DNA of 64,000 bases from Emergomyces orientalis (lineage: Eukaryota > Ascomycota > Eurotiomycetes > Onygenales > Ajellomycetaceae). Below the pieces are notes generated by a model. It was given only the letters and a program-made list of their open reading frames with translations. It was not told the DNA's origin and ran no database searches. Location: assembly GCA_002110485.1 (NCBI GenBank), contig MOWL01000067.1:1674001-1738000 (forward strand). Direction: 5' to 3'. The position numbers and the translations under genes are program-made. Positions 23,162-32,966 of the stretch are shown in pieces (position 1 is the stretch's first letter; the number at the start of each line of letters is the position of its first letter).

Positions 23162-24604
23162 TTATTCGACTTTCCCCACGCCCTGTAAAGTTAGATATAC
23201 ATCCGTTCCCCATCCCCACAAGCTCTGCACTGCAATGCTACCACCGAAATATTCTGCATATGCTCTGCTTAAAGGCAGCCCGTAGCCAAGGCCAGCTATG
23301 CTACTGGTGTTGGTTCCGCTGCCCGAGAGAGCATTCAGTGCGTCAATATTTCCGTTATCTCCCACAGGAAAATTTTCTTCCTTATATGTAGTAAAATTGT
23401 ACGACCAGATATTAGAAAGGAGATCAGGGTGTACGCCGCCTCCCCGATCACGGATGCGGATCGTGATGCTTTGAGTTGAGGAGTAAAGAGGTGCAAGCAG
23501 CTCATTTCTGTCTGGTAATTCCCCAATGTCCTTGCCAATACGGAAATCCACTTCGGCGTCTGACGACTTCGCACTACTCAGAGAAAGCTCCTGCACATGG
23601 TGGTCTGGTACGTCTGGGGCGGCGGCTATAGTGACCTCGACCGGTTCACGTTCATTGCCCGATTCAACAACAGCCCTAAATGCATTCTTCAACAATTCTG
23701 TAATGATATATTCCACATGAACGGGTATATGTGCGAAAGTGGCATCCGGTTCTCCATCAATCACAAGGCGCGGTCGAACGCCGTATTTTAGCTCACATAT
23801 TTCTGCCACAAATTCTTCGCATGTTCGAATCAGCTGTGCAGGGCGAAGCGCGGTATCGATTACTCCAATGTAGTTTGGTGGTGTAGTCCATCCTTGTTTC
23901 GTATCATCTGTTGGTGGCTGCGAAGCCATATGCAATGCAAGATGTTGTTGGGCTATCAATCGTGTACCAATTCGGGCTCGCAAGTGCTCTTCGAGAAATT
24001 TGGTGACTTCGGCGGGGTTGATATATTTCCTACATTCGAGAAATCCTCGAGCCAGAACTGGTATAGTATTTGTATGGGTTTGGACAAGATCAGCCATGAC
24101 ATCAGTGAACTGTATCTCTTCCTCCATGGTTGTAATTCGTCGCTGCTGGTATGGGAGGAGGGTCGAAAGAGAGTGCACATAGTTGTTATAAATTTTAGAA
24201 ATGTGCGGATTCGACACGACGATAAACGGAAGATTTCTAAGTGCTTGGATCCGGTAGGCTAGGCGAGTAGGAAGTAGAGAGAGAGTAAAGTTCGCCGACG
24301 CGAGAAGAGCTTCCTGTGATAAGGGTGGGCGTCCATGTCTGTGTGGTAACTGTCAGTTAACCACCCTCAAGGCTATGTGCAGTCATGCAAGCGTCTTCTT
24401 TGCTTACTTGAGAAGGTCTGTGAGCGTCAAAGGACGCCGTGGGCTCGACGAGAGCCTCGTGACCTCGTCTTTGGCAACATCCGAGACTGAGGGCGGGTAT
24501 GACCAGCTATGAGCAGTGAGTGTAGATAGCCCTCTGGCCTGGAGCTGAAGGAGAGCCCGGCAACTCAATTTTCTGGGAAAGCAAGCATAACGAATATGTG
24601 CCAT
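23162..24604 (-). CDS. Mitochondrial-type protein kinase of the PDK/BCKDK family
   Basis: Two exons: 24604-24408 and 24338-23162, for 457 residues. The first ~35 residues are rich in Arg, Ala, Ser and Leu without acids (MAHIRYACFPRKLSCRALLQ), fitting a mitochondrial targeting sequence. The N-terminal four-helix domain (SANFTLSLLPTRLAYRIQAL) is followed by a GHKL ATP-binding domain: N-box ELLKNAFRAV, G1 box RDRGGGVHPD, and G2 box GLGYGLPLSRAYAEYFGG. The family phosphorylates and turns off pyruvate or branched-chain 2-oxoacid dehydrogenase. Which complex is the target cannot be read from sequence. The position next to the carboxylase pair may hint at branched-chain catabolism, but that is inference. 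The ATG at 24604 is the first in frame. Confidence 0.88.
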
Positions 24605-24975
24605 AATGACTCTCCATAATCGAATCGGGCTGACGTTTATCCCCAATCAATAACGACTCCAATGTTCAAGTAGGAAGATTGGGAGAGGAACAGAGGGAGA
24701 AGATAATGACACTATTTTCAGGCGGCGGGTAATAGCCACATTAGTCATCACCAGGCTGCGGCTAACGGAGTCACGTTACCAGATTCTTTAATGCCGAATT
24801 GTAGTAATTAAATTTATTTACAAGTTGAGGAGCTCAAAGAATCTCTCAGCATCATGGCCATGTTCCTAAAATCGAAGAAACCACGATATCTCTCAATCCC
24901 CCTACCCGATCATCCAAGGATTGCCGATCATATCCAACACTGACGCTGCTATATTTCCCGCGAGGCATAGGAAAT
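24605..24975. promoter_or_regulatory. Divergent promoter, kinase gene / hypothetical gene
   Basis: This 371-bp stretch between opposite starts should hold both promoters. No recognised binding site was assigned. Confidence 0.4.
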
Positions 24976-25731
24976 ATGCCGCCGCGACGCCGCAAACTCC
25001 CCTTCCGCTTACGACTCCTGCGACTTTACTACCGTATCATTCATTTCAGATCACCACTTAAATTACGAGCAAGCATTGTCAGGTTAAGACATGACCATCC
25101 CCGGCCGTGGTTCTGTCTTCTACAACTTTTCAACCCTTTTCCTACATGGTTATATCCAGTCCCCGAACCTATTCCCGCGAGGCAGATGTTGGGAAATGTT
25201 TCCTTAATGATGGCTCGAAGAAACCATATAGTTACACTCCGCAACATTCCGGTTTGGCGTTCACGAGATACCCCTTTGCGTTCTTTATACCGTCTTTATG
25301 AATCTATGGCTTCTGGAGAGTATGCACCCATGGGCCAGGAGACAGAATACTTTTGGTACCAGAATCGGAATCGTTGGGATTTGTATAGAATTGAGGATCC
25401 CAAAGACCCTGATCCGATTCGTTATGCCATTCTCGCGTGCCTCGCTGAAGAGCTAGTAAATGCTTTTAATTGGAGATTGGGCTTGGGCATGCGACGAGAC
25501 CATAAACATATTTTGCGGGAGGCAGATGAGGACCCCTATCCGGCTTATGCGCCAGTAATTGGCCCGTCTTGGACGAAGGATGTTCCTCCTATTTCCCGGG
25601 AGGAATTACTTGACCTCCCCAGGGGGTTTGTGAACAGTGAGGGGAAATTAGTCCTCGAAGAGAACGGGAAGAGTGTAGTTTTCGCGCGGCGAAACATTAT
25701 CACGAACGTGGGCTGGTTATATACGATTTAA
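24976..25731 (+). CDS. Hypothetical basic protein, single exon
   Basis: 251 residues from ATG 24976. The first ~55 residues are very basic and Arg/Leu-rich (MPPRRRKLPFRLRLLRLYYR), which could be a mitochondrial or ribosome-type N-terminus. The rest is mixed, with a Trp/Tyr-rich middle (ETEYFWYQNRNRWDLYRIED) and no domain I recognise. Codon use and the clean length argue that it is real. It diverges from the kinase gene and converges on the gene at 25881. Confidence 0.6.
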   Translation: MPPRRRKLPFRLRLLRLYYRIIHFRSPLKLRASIVRLRHDHPRPWFCLLQLFNPFPTWLYPVPEPIPARQMLGNVSLMMARRNHIVTLRNIPVWRSRDTPLRSLYRLYESMASGEYAPMGQETEYFWYQNRNRWDLYRIEDPKDPDPIRYAILACLAEELVNAFNWRLGLGMRRDHKHILREADEDPYPAYAPVIGPSWTKDVPPISREELLDLPRGFVNSEGKLVLEENGKSVVFARRNIITNVGWLYTI

Positions 25732-25880
25732 AAATGATAATCACATGTTTAATGTATGCCATTTTTTTCCCACAAGAACGCTACGATTAATATAACTTCA
25801 GTCATAAGTGTGCATACCAAATATATATGCACCACCAGCAATTCGCCAAACCGAGCCTACCGGAGGATTTTCCTCAAATA

Positions 25881-26636
25881 TCAAGCAAATATATCCCCAT
25901 GATATTTTCTCCAGAACGCCACTGCCACTTGCTCCATCGTTTCTCTGGTCGGAATAATATCGAAAGAATTAGAATTCAGCGTGCGGATATGCTCTTTGTC
26001 TAGTAGATCGCCTTTCCTATCCTTCATATACTTCAGCAATGCCAAAGCGTCGCTCATATCCAACTCTGCCTTCCGGCCTCTGTCCCCGGCATGTATCCTC
26101 CTGATCTTCCGCTCTAAAACCCATTCAATCGGCGCGGCAAGGACGATGAGGTTTTCACCTCTGAAAAGGACAATATTTTGCTGCTCGGCTTTCTCGAACA
26201 GTTGTTGTCTCGTTCTCCCAGCCACGAACAAGGCCATATCTTCGTTTATCCATTCCTCATTGTAATTAAGAGTGGTCGAGACTTCGAAAATCGCCTCTTT
26301 AATAGGCTTTTTGATTTCTTCATCAGCTGCCCATTGAGGATCGGCTAAGTAATCCAAATCTGTAGTAGCCGTGCGGTTTTTAAGGTACGTGATAGCGAAA
26401 TAGCCTCCGGCTGCTATTATTTTTATCGGAGCGAAAGCGACGATAAATGCATTTTTCCCCAGCTCTGTATCAAGTGCTGCAAGACCTGTTTAAAGACATT
26501 TAGCCAGCTGTTAGTAGCTGATAAATATTATATTTGAATTTTATATCCCCGCAGGGAATTTGCTCTCTTCACACGCCCGTGCGTAGTTACCTTTTTGAAA
26601 ATCCTCAGCCTCTAAAAAAACCTTCTTCTCCGTCAT
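25881..26636 (-). CDS. Hypothetical protein resembling minimal nucleotidyltransferases (DUF6036-like)
   Basis: Two exons: 26636-26591 and 26485-25881, joined in phase 1, for 216 residues. Around residues 42-60 is a GGYFAITYLKNRTATTDLDYL pattern, like the GG..A......R.T.DLD motif of minimal nucleotidyltransferase folds. A later segment (VLAAPIEWVLERKIRRIHA, then ELDMSDALALLKYM) resembles the C-terminal part of such proteins. The family call is an inference from pattern; no activity is claimed. If right, the target may be a small RNA or protein, and bacterial relatives include toxin-antitoxin components, but the fungal role is unknown. Confidence 0.55.
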
Positions 26637-27707
26637 AATTGCACAGTATAGGAGTCGACGTTGACAACAAGGAAAGAAGCAAACATCATGTCCGACTGCT
26701 CAGATATATGTCTTTTGAAACTCTGTAACCCGAGTTTATGGGAATAAATCAAATACTTGCATGGAGGTGGGAAGTTAAAGAGTAGGAGGGGTAAACCTGT
26801 TGAAGCACCTGCAGACCTCTTTTCTAATTAGGGCTTCCCAAGGTTCGAGGATTTTTCCAAACCCTAACTTAAATAATTCGAGAGCAATCTGGAGAATTTA
26901 CTTAGATGACCCAACACACGCCATTTGACAATTTGGGTAATTTTCGCGCCGCTCACCTCTGTACTTTACAATATGAACATATCCTCCGAAATTTGTTGAA
27001 ATATTTTGTATTTCCTTTGAAATTTTACTTTTACTTGCAGAATTGACCCCATTGAACTACGGCCATAGTTTGGTGACCTCAAAAGGCACCTCCAGGATCA
27101 CCAACAGGCGGACAGCAGAACCCAACCCAGCAGGGCGCACATTGAATTTACCAACTTTTCCCACCCCAGGCATGTTTAAACTCATGTTGTCGTGTTATTG
27201 GGGCTATGTTCTCTGGCATGATTAATGTCAAATCGTTCAAGTCAACCAGAAACCAGGACAGCTACTATCAACATCAACAGATTCGATTCTTATCTTTAAC
27301 TGCCCAAGCATAAACCTATCAAGGCTAATTTCACCGGAATTTTGTTGCTTTGATCTCGTTAAATATTTCCTTGAATGAAAATGACGTCTTCAGTCAATTG
27401 CCAGCAGTTCAACCCTTGCGAAGATCTTGCCAAGAACATAACGTTATGTTCAATATCGGCGGGGTTGGACCGACCTCGTATTGCCGTGGCGAGGCTATAT
27501 AAACAAGCGTCTACATGCATCAACCTTGATATTTAGATTCCTAAATGCTCGTTTGGAATAAAACGGAGCTGTTCCCCTAAAAACTTACCTGATTAACTCC
27601 ATTTTCTACTAGAATTGCGTGAAATAAGGTCTACCTACATTGTTCCCTTTTGGCTTTACTAGCTTCATTGACAAGGGAGGCGGATCTCAGGGAAGCCTTA
27701 TTTGGCA
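26637..27707. other. Intergenic region before the bZIP gene
   Basis: AT-rich DNA with many short AATTT tracts. It holds the 5' regions of two divergent genes. No conserved coding segment was found. Confidence 0.45.
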
Positions 27708-28975
27708 ATGGCTTCCAAAAGACAACGTCGCAAGACCAATGATCCTGCAGTTCCGGATATTTCCGATGATGCTGCAGAGCGGAAAAGGGTTTTAAATGTG
27801 CTTGCGCAACGTCGTTACAGTGAGCAAAAACAAAACATATGAACCACTATGTCATTGAAGACAAGATCTAATTTCAGCATCTAGGAAAGCGGAAGCGGGA
27901 ACATCTAGCTGCTTTAGAAGCTAAGTTACAGAATGATGACCGAGAAGAGCATGGATCAAATATCATCGATCTTCTTTCAACTGAAAGCACCCCTGAAAAC
28001 CAACCGGGGTTCAACATCCTGCCACGATCAGAAGAAACGGAGAACTGTGCGGCAAACGTTTCCCCTGCGTCACCGGGAACAATACATCGAGTTCAAGAAG
28101 CACTCCTGGACACTTTAAATGGCGTCGATTCTTCCAATGCGGAATCAAACTTTTTCAGCCAATCCGAAATTCCAGATTTTGTTCCAGAATTAATGATGAA
28201 CAACTCATCATCATCAGCATCTTCTTCTTCTTCCTCTTCTTCAATAGTCCCGATTTCATCTCCTTCATGCTTCGAAGCTCTCTTCTCACTCGCCCCATCC
28301 TCCCCTGAGCTGGAGGCATTCTCCTTTCAATTCCTCCAAACCCCCATTAGCGAACAGGATCTTGCGCCAAACGATCTCTCTGCAACGCTCCAATCTCACC
28401 AGACAACAACATTCACCTTCCCAGATGATCACATCATCGAAATCCCAACCTTATCCCTCCTCCGTGCCGTCCTCACCATTGCCGATCGGCTGCAACTCAC
28501 GGAACACATCTGGGTCATGGACGCCGTCAGTCCGTTCTATACAGGCCCAGCGGGGCTCAAATCTCCGAACTCCAGCTCCCCGTCCTCATCTGCAACACCC
28601 ACATTGGAGAATTTACCCGCCCATCTCCAACCAACCCCAACGCAGCGCCTTATCCCACACCATCCAATTCTCGACCTCCTCCCCTGGCCCATCACTCGCG
28701 ATAAGCTCATCCAGGTCTTTAGCATGCCAGCAGACCTCCGGCCAGCTTCCGCATCTCACCCCATGGCCATGATGAATCTGGTATATGATATTGAAGACCC
28801 GTCCGAAGGGATGCGGGTGAGTGGTGGAGACCCCTTTCGGCTTGATGTGTGGGAAGTTGGACAGATAGTGTTTGAGCGGTGGTGGTGGGCGTTTGAGACC
28901 AGAGTGATTGACATGAGCAATCGCTGGAGGCGAAGTCGCGGGCAGCAAGGGCTGGTTATGGGACCGAACTTCTGA
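27708..28975 (+). CDS. bZIP transcription factor with DUF3425 domain
   Basis: Two exons: 27708-27819 and 27885-28975, for 400 residues. The basic region is split by the intron: RKRVLNVLAQRRY then RKRKREHLAALEAKL (about residues 26-53), with the N...QRRYR core of AP-1-like fungal bZIPs. The leucine zipper is short. A Ser-rich low-complexity tract (about residues 164-179) leads to a C-terminal DUF3425-type region with LLPWPITRDKLI and FRLDVWEVGQIVFERWWWAFE. Such proteins are sequence-specific nuclear regulators, often of metabolism or stress; targets are unknown. The acceptor used is the second of two AGs seven bases apart; only it restores the basic region. Confidence 0.85.
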
Positions 28976-29529
28976 ACGACGGTGGATGTTCACATGAGCT
29001 TTGCCATGTACTGTACAATATATGCGCCTGTAAACAAATTGCTAGCTTTTAGAGTAGAATCTCCGCCAACTGCGGCATTATCCCACTAGTTTATTCTTTC
29101 TTTACTCAGAAACTGGTAGAATGCATAAGAAAAATTAACATTTTATATGATAGTGCTATAACGACATGTTAGTCCTTTATACACATCTCAGGTCTCCACT
29201 ATAATCACCCGATGCACCCATCTCTCATTCTGCATATGCATAGCTCGGGACTGGCTGCATTGGAGTTTGGCGTCAATAAAGAGCAAAATATATATATATG
29301 TTGGTCATGGCATGTGCGTAAGCCGCCCTACGTAGACAACTTTTTGGTCAACAAAAACAAATTCCCCCAGTAAAATCATCTACATACGCTGACTTTGACA
29401 TACTATTAGGAGCTTTTCTTCCGTAGAATGATGGCGCACGGTATTTTGCTTCGTGAATCGGGAATTTAAAAAAACATATGCCTCCGGGCTTGAAAGACCA
29501 CGGTTTTTCACGCCTGTCTCAATAAATAC
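28976..29529. other. Intergenic, nothing coding recognised
   Basis: AT-rich sequence with a TATATATATG tract near 29290. It lies between the bZIP stop codon and the tRNA candidate. Confidence 0.45.
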
Positions 29530-29648
29530 GCCTTAGTGGCCCAGGGGTTAGGATTCATGCCTTCCATTGATCTCAATTAATTAATTAATTCAATTATTGA
29601 GACAGATAGCGAAAGCATGAGGCCCGTGTTCGAGTCACGGCTGAGACA
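29530..29648 (+). tRNA. tRNA-Gly(UCC) candidate with a 47-nt intron
   Basis: The fold reads: acceptor 29530-29536 paired with 29641-29647 (one mismatch and one G-U), a D-arm with GGGGTTAGGAT, and a perfect 5-bp anticodon stem CATGC (29556-29560) / GCATG (29615-29619). The loop is CTTCCA, giving anticodon TCC at 29563-29565. The T-arm is CCGTG-TTCGAGT-CACGG (29623-29640). An intron (29567-29613) lies just after position 37, the normal place. Without it the RNA is 72 nt. A- and B-box promoters fit, and a T-rich stretch follows at ~29662-29680. A C-A mismatch in both the acceptor and the D stem leaves open that it is a decayed copy. An anticodon CCA reading gives a worse stem. Confidence 0.55.
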
Positions 29649-31065
29649 TCATCCATTTATGATTTTTTCATATTTTTTATATATATTTTTCGTTCTGCAT
29701 ATCTTGTGGTGTGAAAAGATGTGGCATCTAAACTATATTTAAAGGGTGAATGAACCCCGGGTCTAGACCCCAACCGCCATGTCACCCGCGCATGGCCTGA
29801 TCGTTCTTTCTATTGCTTTTCCCCTCTTTTTTTCTTTCTTTTTCTGTCGTTTCCCCCCTGGTTTTGAGTTGTGGCATGAAGGAAGGAAACGCTCCAGGTT
29901 GATTGCCTGGAAACAAATTCGGAAAAGCTAAACCAAATAGGGAAATCAAGCCCTAATTATCTTGGGTTTGGCAAAAGGGTTGATGATCCATACTATTCAA
30001 CCCTTCGCTGAAGCATTTATTGACCTTCTTTTTGGGTCTTCGAACCGGCTATAAGACAACAGAAACGAACTATTTTGCCATGTGAAAAGGCCAAAATCAA
30101 GGATGAATGGGCCGAGTTTCAAAACACGCGAGAAAGTAAGGCGGAAGTAAGGGATTGCAACACGTTGCATCTATCGAAAAAAAGGACACATTTACCCCTA
30201 TGAAATCGCCAGATATAATGCACCCTTTTCACACAATTTTGTTTGAAAGATTAGCTAACTGCTTGACACAAGGCTCTACTGCATAAATGAAAACATGAAA
30301 TTCTGTTGTTATGCTATTTATGTTATGTTATTATGTTATGTTTATTATTTGGTCTGGTATATGATTGGCTTTAGCTTGAAAAGGGGGGTTTTTTTTAATT
30401 TGTGGTTGAATGAGGAGACGGTGCGGAAGGGGAATAATCTCGCTCTCTATCGAAATATCACCCTGGGGATCGGAGGAGCTCGTGAGCATCTTGTTCTGTT
30501 CCGTTTCACCAGAGCTGGCCTGCGCGGTTCGAGCCCACAATTAAAACTTGAAATGTTCATTTAGGGAATTTTGAAACGGACTATATTGTCGATCACTACA
30601 AATTTCCCTCCTCTCTGAGCCCACTATCAATGAGAACGTGCTGCTGCCAACCTCAATGGTAGACAGGAAGGCTATGTAGAAGAGCTAAGAAATACAGATC
30701 CGCCCGCCTGCACCACAGGATAGACAGGATGTTTCGACAAAGCAGGAACATGCGACTTGGCAAGTTGGCAGGCGTATTTTTATTACCACTTCCACTGATA
30801 TGATATTGCTGGCCCGGCCGTTTCCTCTGCAAAACAAGGAGATGAAAGGGGGTGGAGGTGCACGGCTGGGGATTCCCCAGTTTTAAAAGTACTGTTTCGT
30901 TTCTCGAGCCAGGGGATATTGTTCTACAATCCAATGCCGCTGTCTTCTGCGATGTTGCCTTTTAAGGGCCCAATCTTCCACCGCCAGTGCCAAAAAAGGT
31001 CTCAGCGCATTGTCCAAATCAACTCCCTGCCTTCCCTATTCTTACATAAATAAAAGCAATTAACC
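29649..31065. other. Intergenic, nothing coding recognised
   Basis: Contains short open frames without domain signals and a T-rich run near 29820-29850. It leads into the promoter of the secreted-protein gene; CATAAATAAAAGC at about 31046 is a TATA-like site 20 bases before its ATG. Confidence 0.4.
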
Positions 31066-31842
31066 ATGCGCTTCCTCCCCCTTGTTCTCCTACCCCTCTC
31101 CGCTGGCCTTACCGCCGCGCAAAGCTCCTGCAAAGTATACTACGAAACGGGAACATGCATTTCGACTGAGGAATGTGCGTCAGCGGGGAAAATCTCGACG
31201 CCCAACTTTTGCCCCAATGACCCCGAAAACATCCAATGCTGCACGGAGACGCCGCACCCAGAAATTCCCGCCAGCAATTGCCAGCCGCACGTCATAAAGG
31301 CTGGTGAGACCATTCTGGCCGCGAACGCAGGAGCGGTGCATGTCGTTTGGTGTTATGCCGATAAATCGGGAGAGCATGGCAAGGGATTAGCGTTGGATCT
31401 CATGGTCGGGGTATGTAGCTCCCACGTCGTCATCATTTGCTTTTATTCTCTCCCTTGTTGCTCTTGTTATATTCGCGATCGTCTTCGCTTATTACTACCA
31501 CGTATGACTCCCATCGCAACTCTTACTGACGGAAGAAAAAATTTAAACAGTCATACAACCCCAAGGGGCAAGTTGTTGCTGAGTGGGTCATGAATAACCA
31601 TCAGAGCCTCAACGTCATGTATGTCATCTGGGGCCAAAAGATTTGGAACCCCAGCAATGGCGAGGCTCCGACTGCCTGGGAAAATTGGAGAGATATGGAA
31701 GAAAGGGGCTCTGTCACGGCTAATCATTGGTATGTGTCTCCATTCAACTCCCGATTCCCAAACTTCGTTATTTGCTCTCCGATCTATCCCGGGCTAACGC
31801 ATCAAAAGGGATCATCCGCATGTCAGCTTCAACGCGGCCTAG
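31066..31842 (+). CDS. Secreted protein with M15-like metal-site motifs (ARB_07466-type C-terminal domain)
   Basis: Three exons: 31066-31410, 31551-31729 and 31809-31842, for 185 residues. A clear signal peptide (MRFLPLVLLPLSAGLTAAQ) is followed by a Cys-rich segment with six Cys in about 40 residues. The C-terminal domain has HGKGLALDLMV (about residues 105-115), fitting the H..G.A.D pattern of M15-type peptidases, and ends with WDHPHVSF, fitting their HxH element. This looks like the fungal secreted ARB_07466-like domain group, related to D-Ala carboxypeptidase folds. The protein is predicted to be extracellular. A zinc site and peptidoglycan- or peptide-directed activity are inference from motifs only. 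Confidence 0.75.
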
Positions 31843-32434
31843 GTTGAAAGAAGAGGTTTAGGTTGCTATGTGGTCTTTTCTTCGGTCTTTTCTATTATGT
31901 AACGATGTCTGCATGTCTGTATGTATATATGTACATGTACATGATAATCAGAAGGGTCATTTGCATACAAAATTAATTGTGCTTGTAACCGATCACACTT
32001 CATGCTCAGCTTTTTTGAAACCAGTCAGTGTGCGTATCGGCATCGTTTTATCATTCAGAGATAATATACATTGGCCATGACGGCCCATATGCGTTCAACC
32101 CAAATGGCCGGGGGGATTATCTCGGCTTTTTGACTGTCGCCGAAAGAATCATCCTGCGACTATCCGATGATATTACGCCATCACACGCCTCGCAAGAGAG
32201 AGGGGGAGAGAGAGTGTGTGTGTCCCCGATATGGATCCATTCAACATGAAGTCGAGTGGGGTTATGAAGGGGCCTCGGGGTAGACACGTGGAGCACGACC
32301 TGCGAGTAACAAGAAAGAAGATAGTAAGGAGGGACGAGATGTAGTAGATAGGGGTCTAATAAAAGAAAACGATGAGATATTTTCCAATGCCTCATCATAA
32401 GCCCCAACCGAATTTAATCCTCTTGCTCATACAT

Positions 32435-32474
32435 CGCACACACACACTCTCTCTCTCTATCTCTCTCTCTCTCT
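32435..32474. repeat. (CA)n-(CT)n microsatellite
   Basis: A short CA run changes into an interrupted CT run. Confidence 0.9.
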
Positions 32475-32934
32475 GTGACATTTCATATCATAGAGGACAC
32501 ATACACCTAAGCTTCCCACCCATCTAATCAATCAATCAATCAGCCAATGCCACCTGAATAAAAACACCAGTATATAGATTCATGCATGTAGGCACAGCTT
32601 CCAGCCGCATTAGTCCAAATATAGTTAATCAGGTCAAGAACACACGCAGCTGCTGGGGACACCCTGCATAGTATGTCGTCACCTTTTGCTTGCAGATATT
32701 TTTTTCAGCCAAGAATATTATCTGCAAAGTGTGTTTGCGAGTGGGTGGGTGGGATGCTCAAAACCCCGCAAAATGGTCACTTATCATGTACCTAGGTAAA
32801 TGCGGCGCGGGGGTGGGACAAAGCAATTTATTTTAACCGAAACTGATGAGGTAGTTTAATTTTGATAGGTAGCGAGAGCACCGTAAGCATATCGCGCGTA
32901 AACGAAGTTGTAAAACAATAAAAAATGTAAAAAT

Positions 32935-32935
32935 A

Positions 32936-32963
<28 letters not shown>
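32935..32963. repeat. (TAA)n microsatellite
   Basis: About ten tandem ATA/TAA units are present. Confidence 0.9.

Positions 32964-32966
<3 letters not shown>

Noticed and set aside
23162..24604. Bacterial-type histidine kinase
   Set aside because: There is no H-box with phosphorylated His; the N-terminal helices, ELLKNA N-box and overall order fit PDK/BCKDK instead.
29530..29648. tRNA-Trp (anticodon CCA) reading of the tRNA candidate
   Set aside because: It leaves a mismatched anticodon stem, while the Gly(UCC) register gives five perfect pairs and normal spacing.
30515..30545. GGTTCGAGCCC resembling a tRNA T-arm
   Set aside because: The flanking bases do not form a T stem, and no anticodon arm or acceptor stem can be drawn around it on either strand.
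32401..32480. Possible CRISPR-like or tandem array
   Set aside because: It is a simple CA/CT microsatellite without spacer structure.
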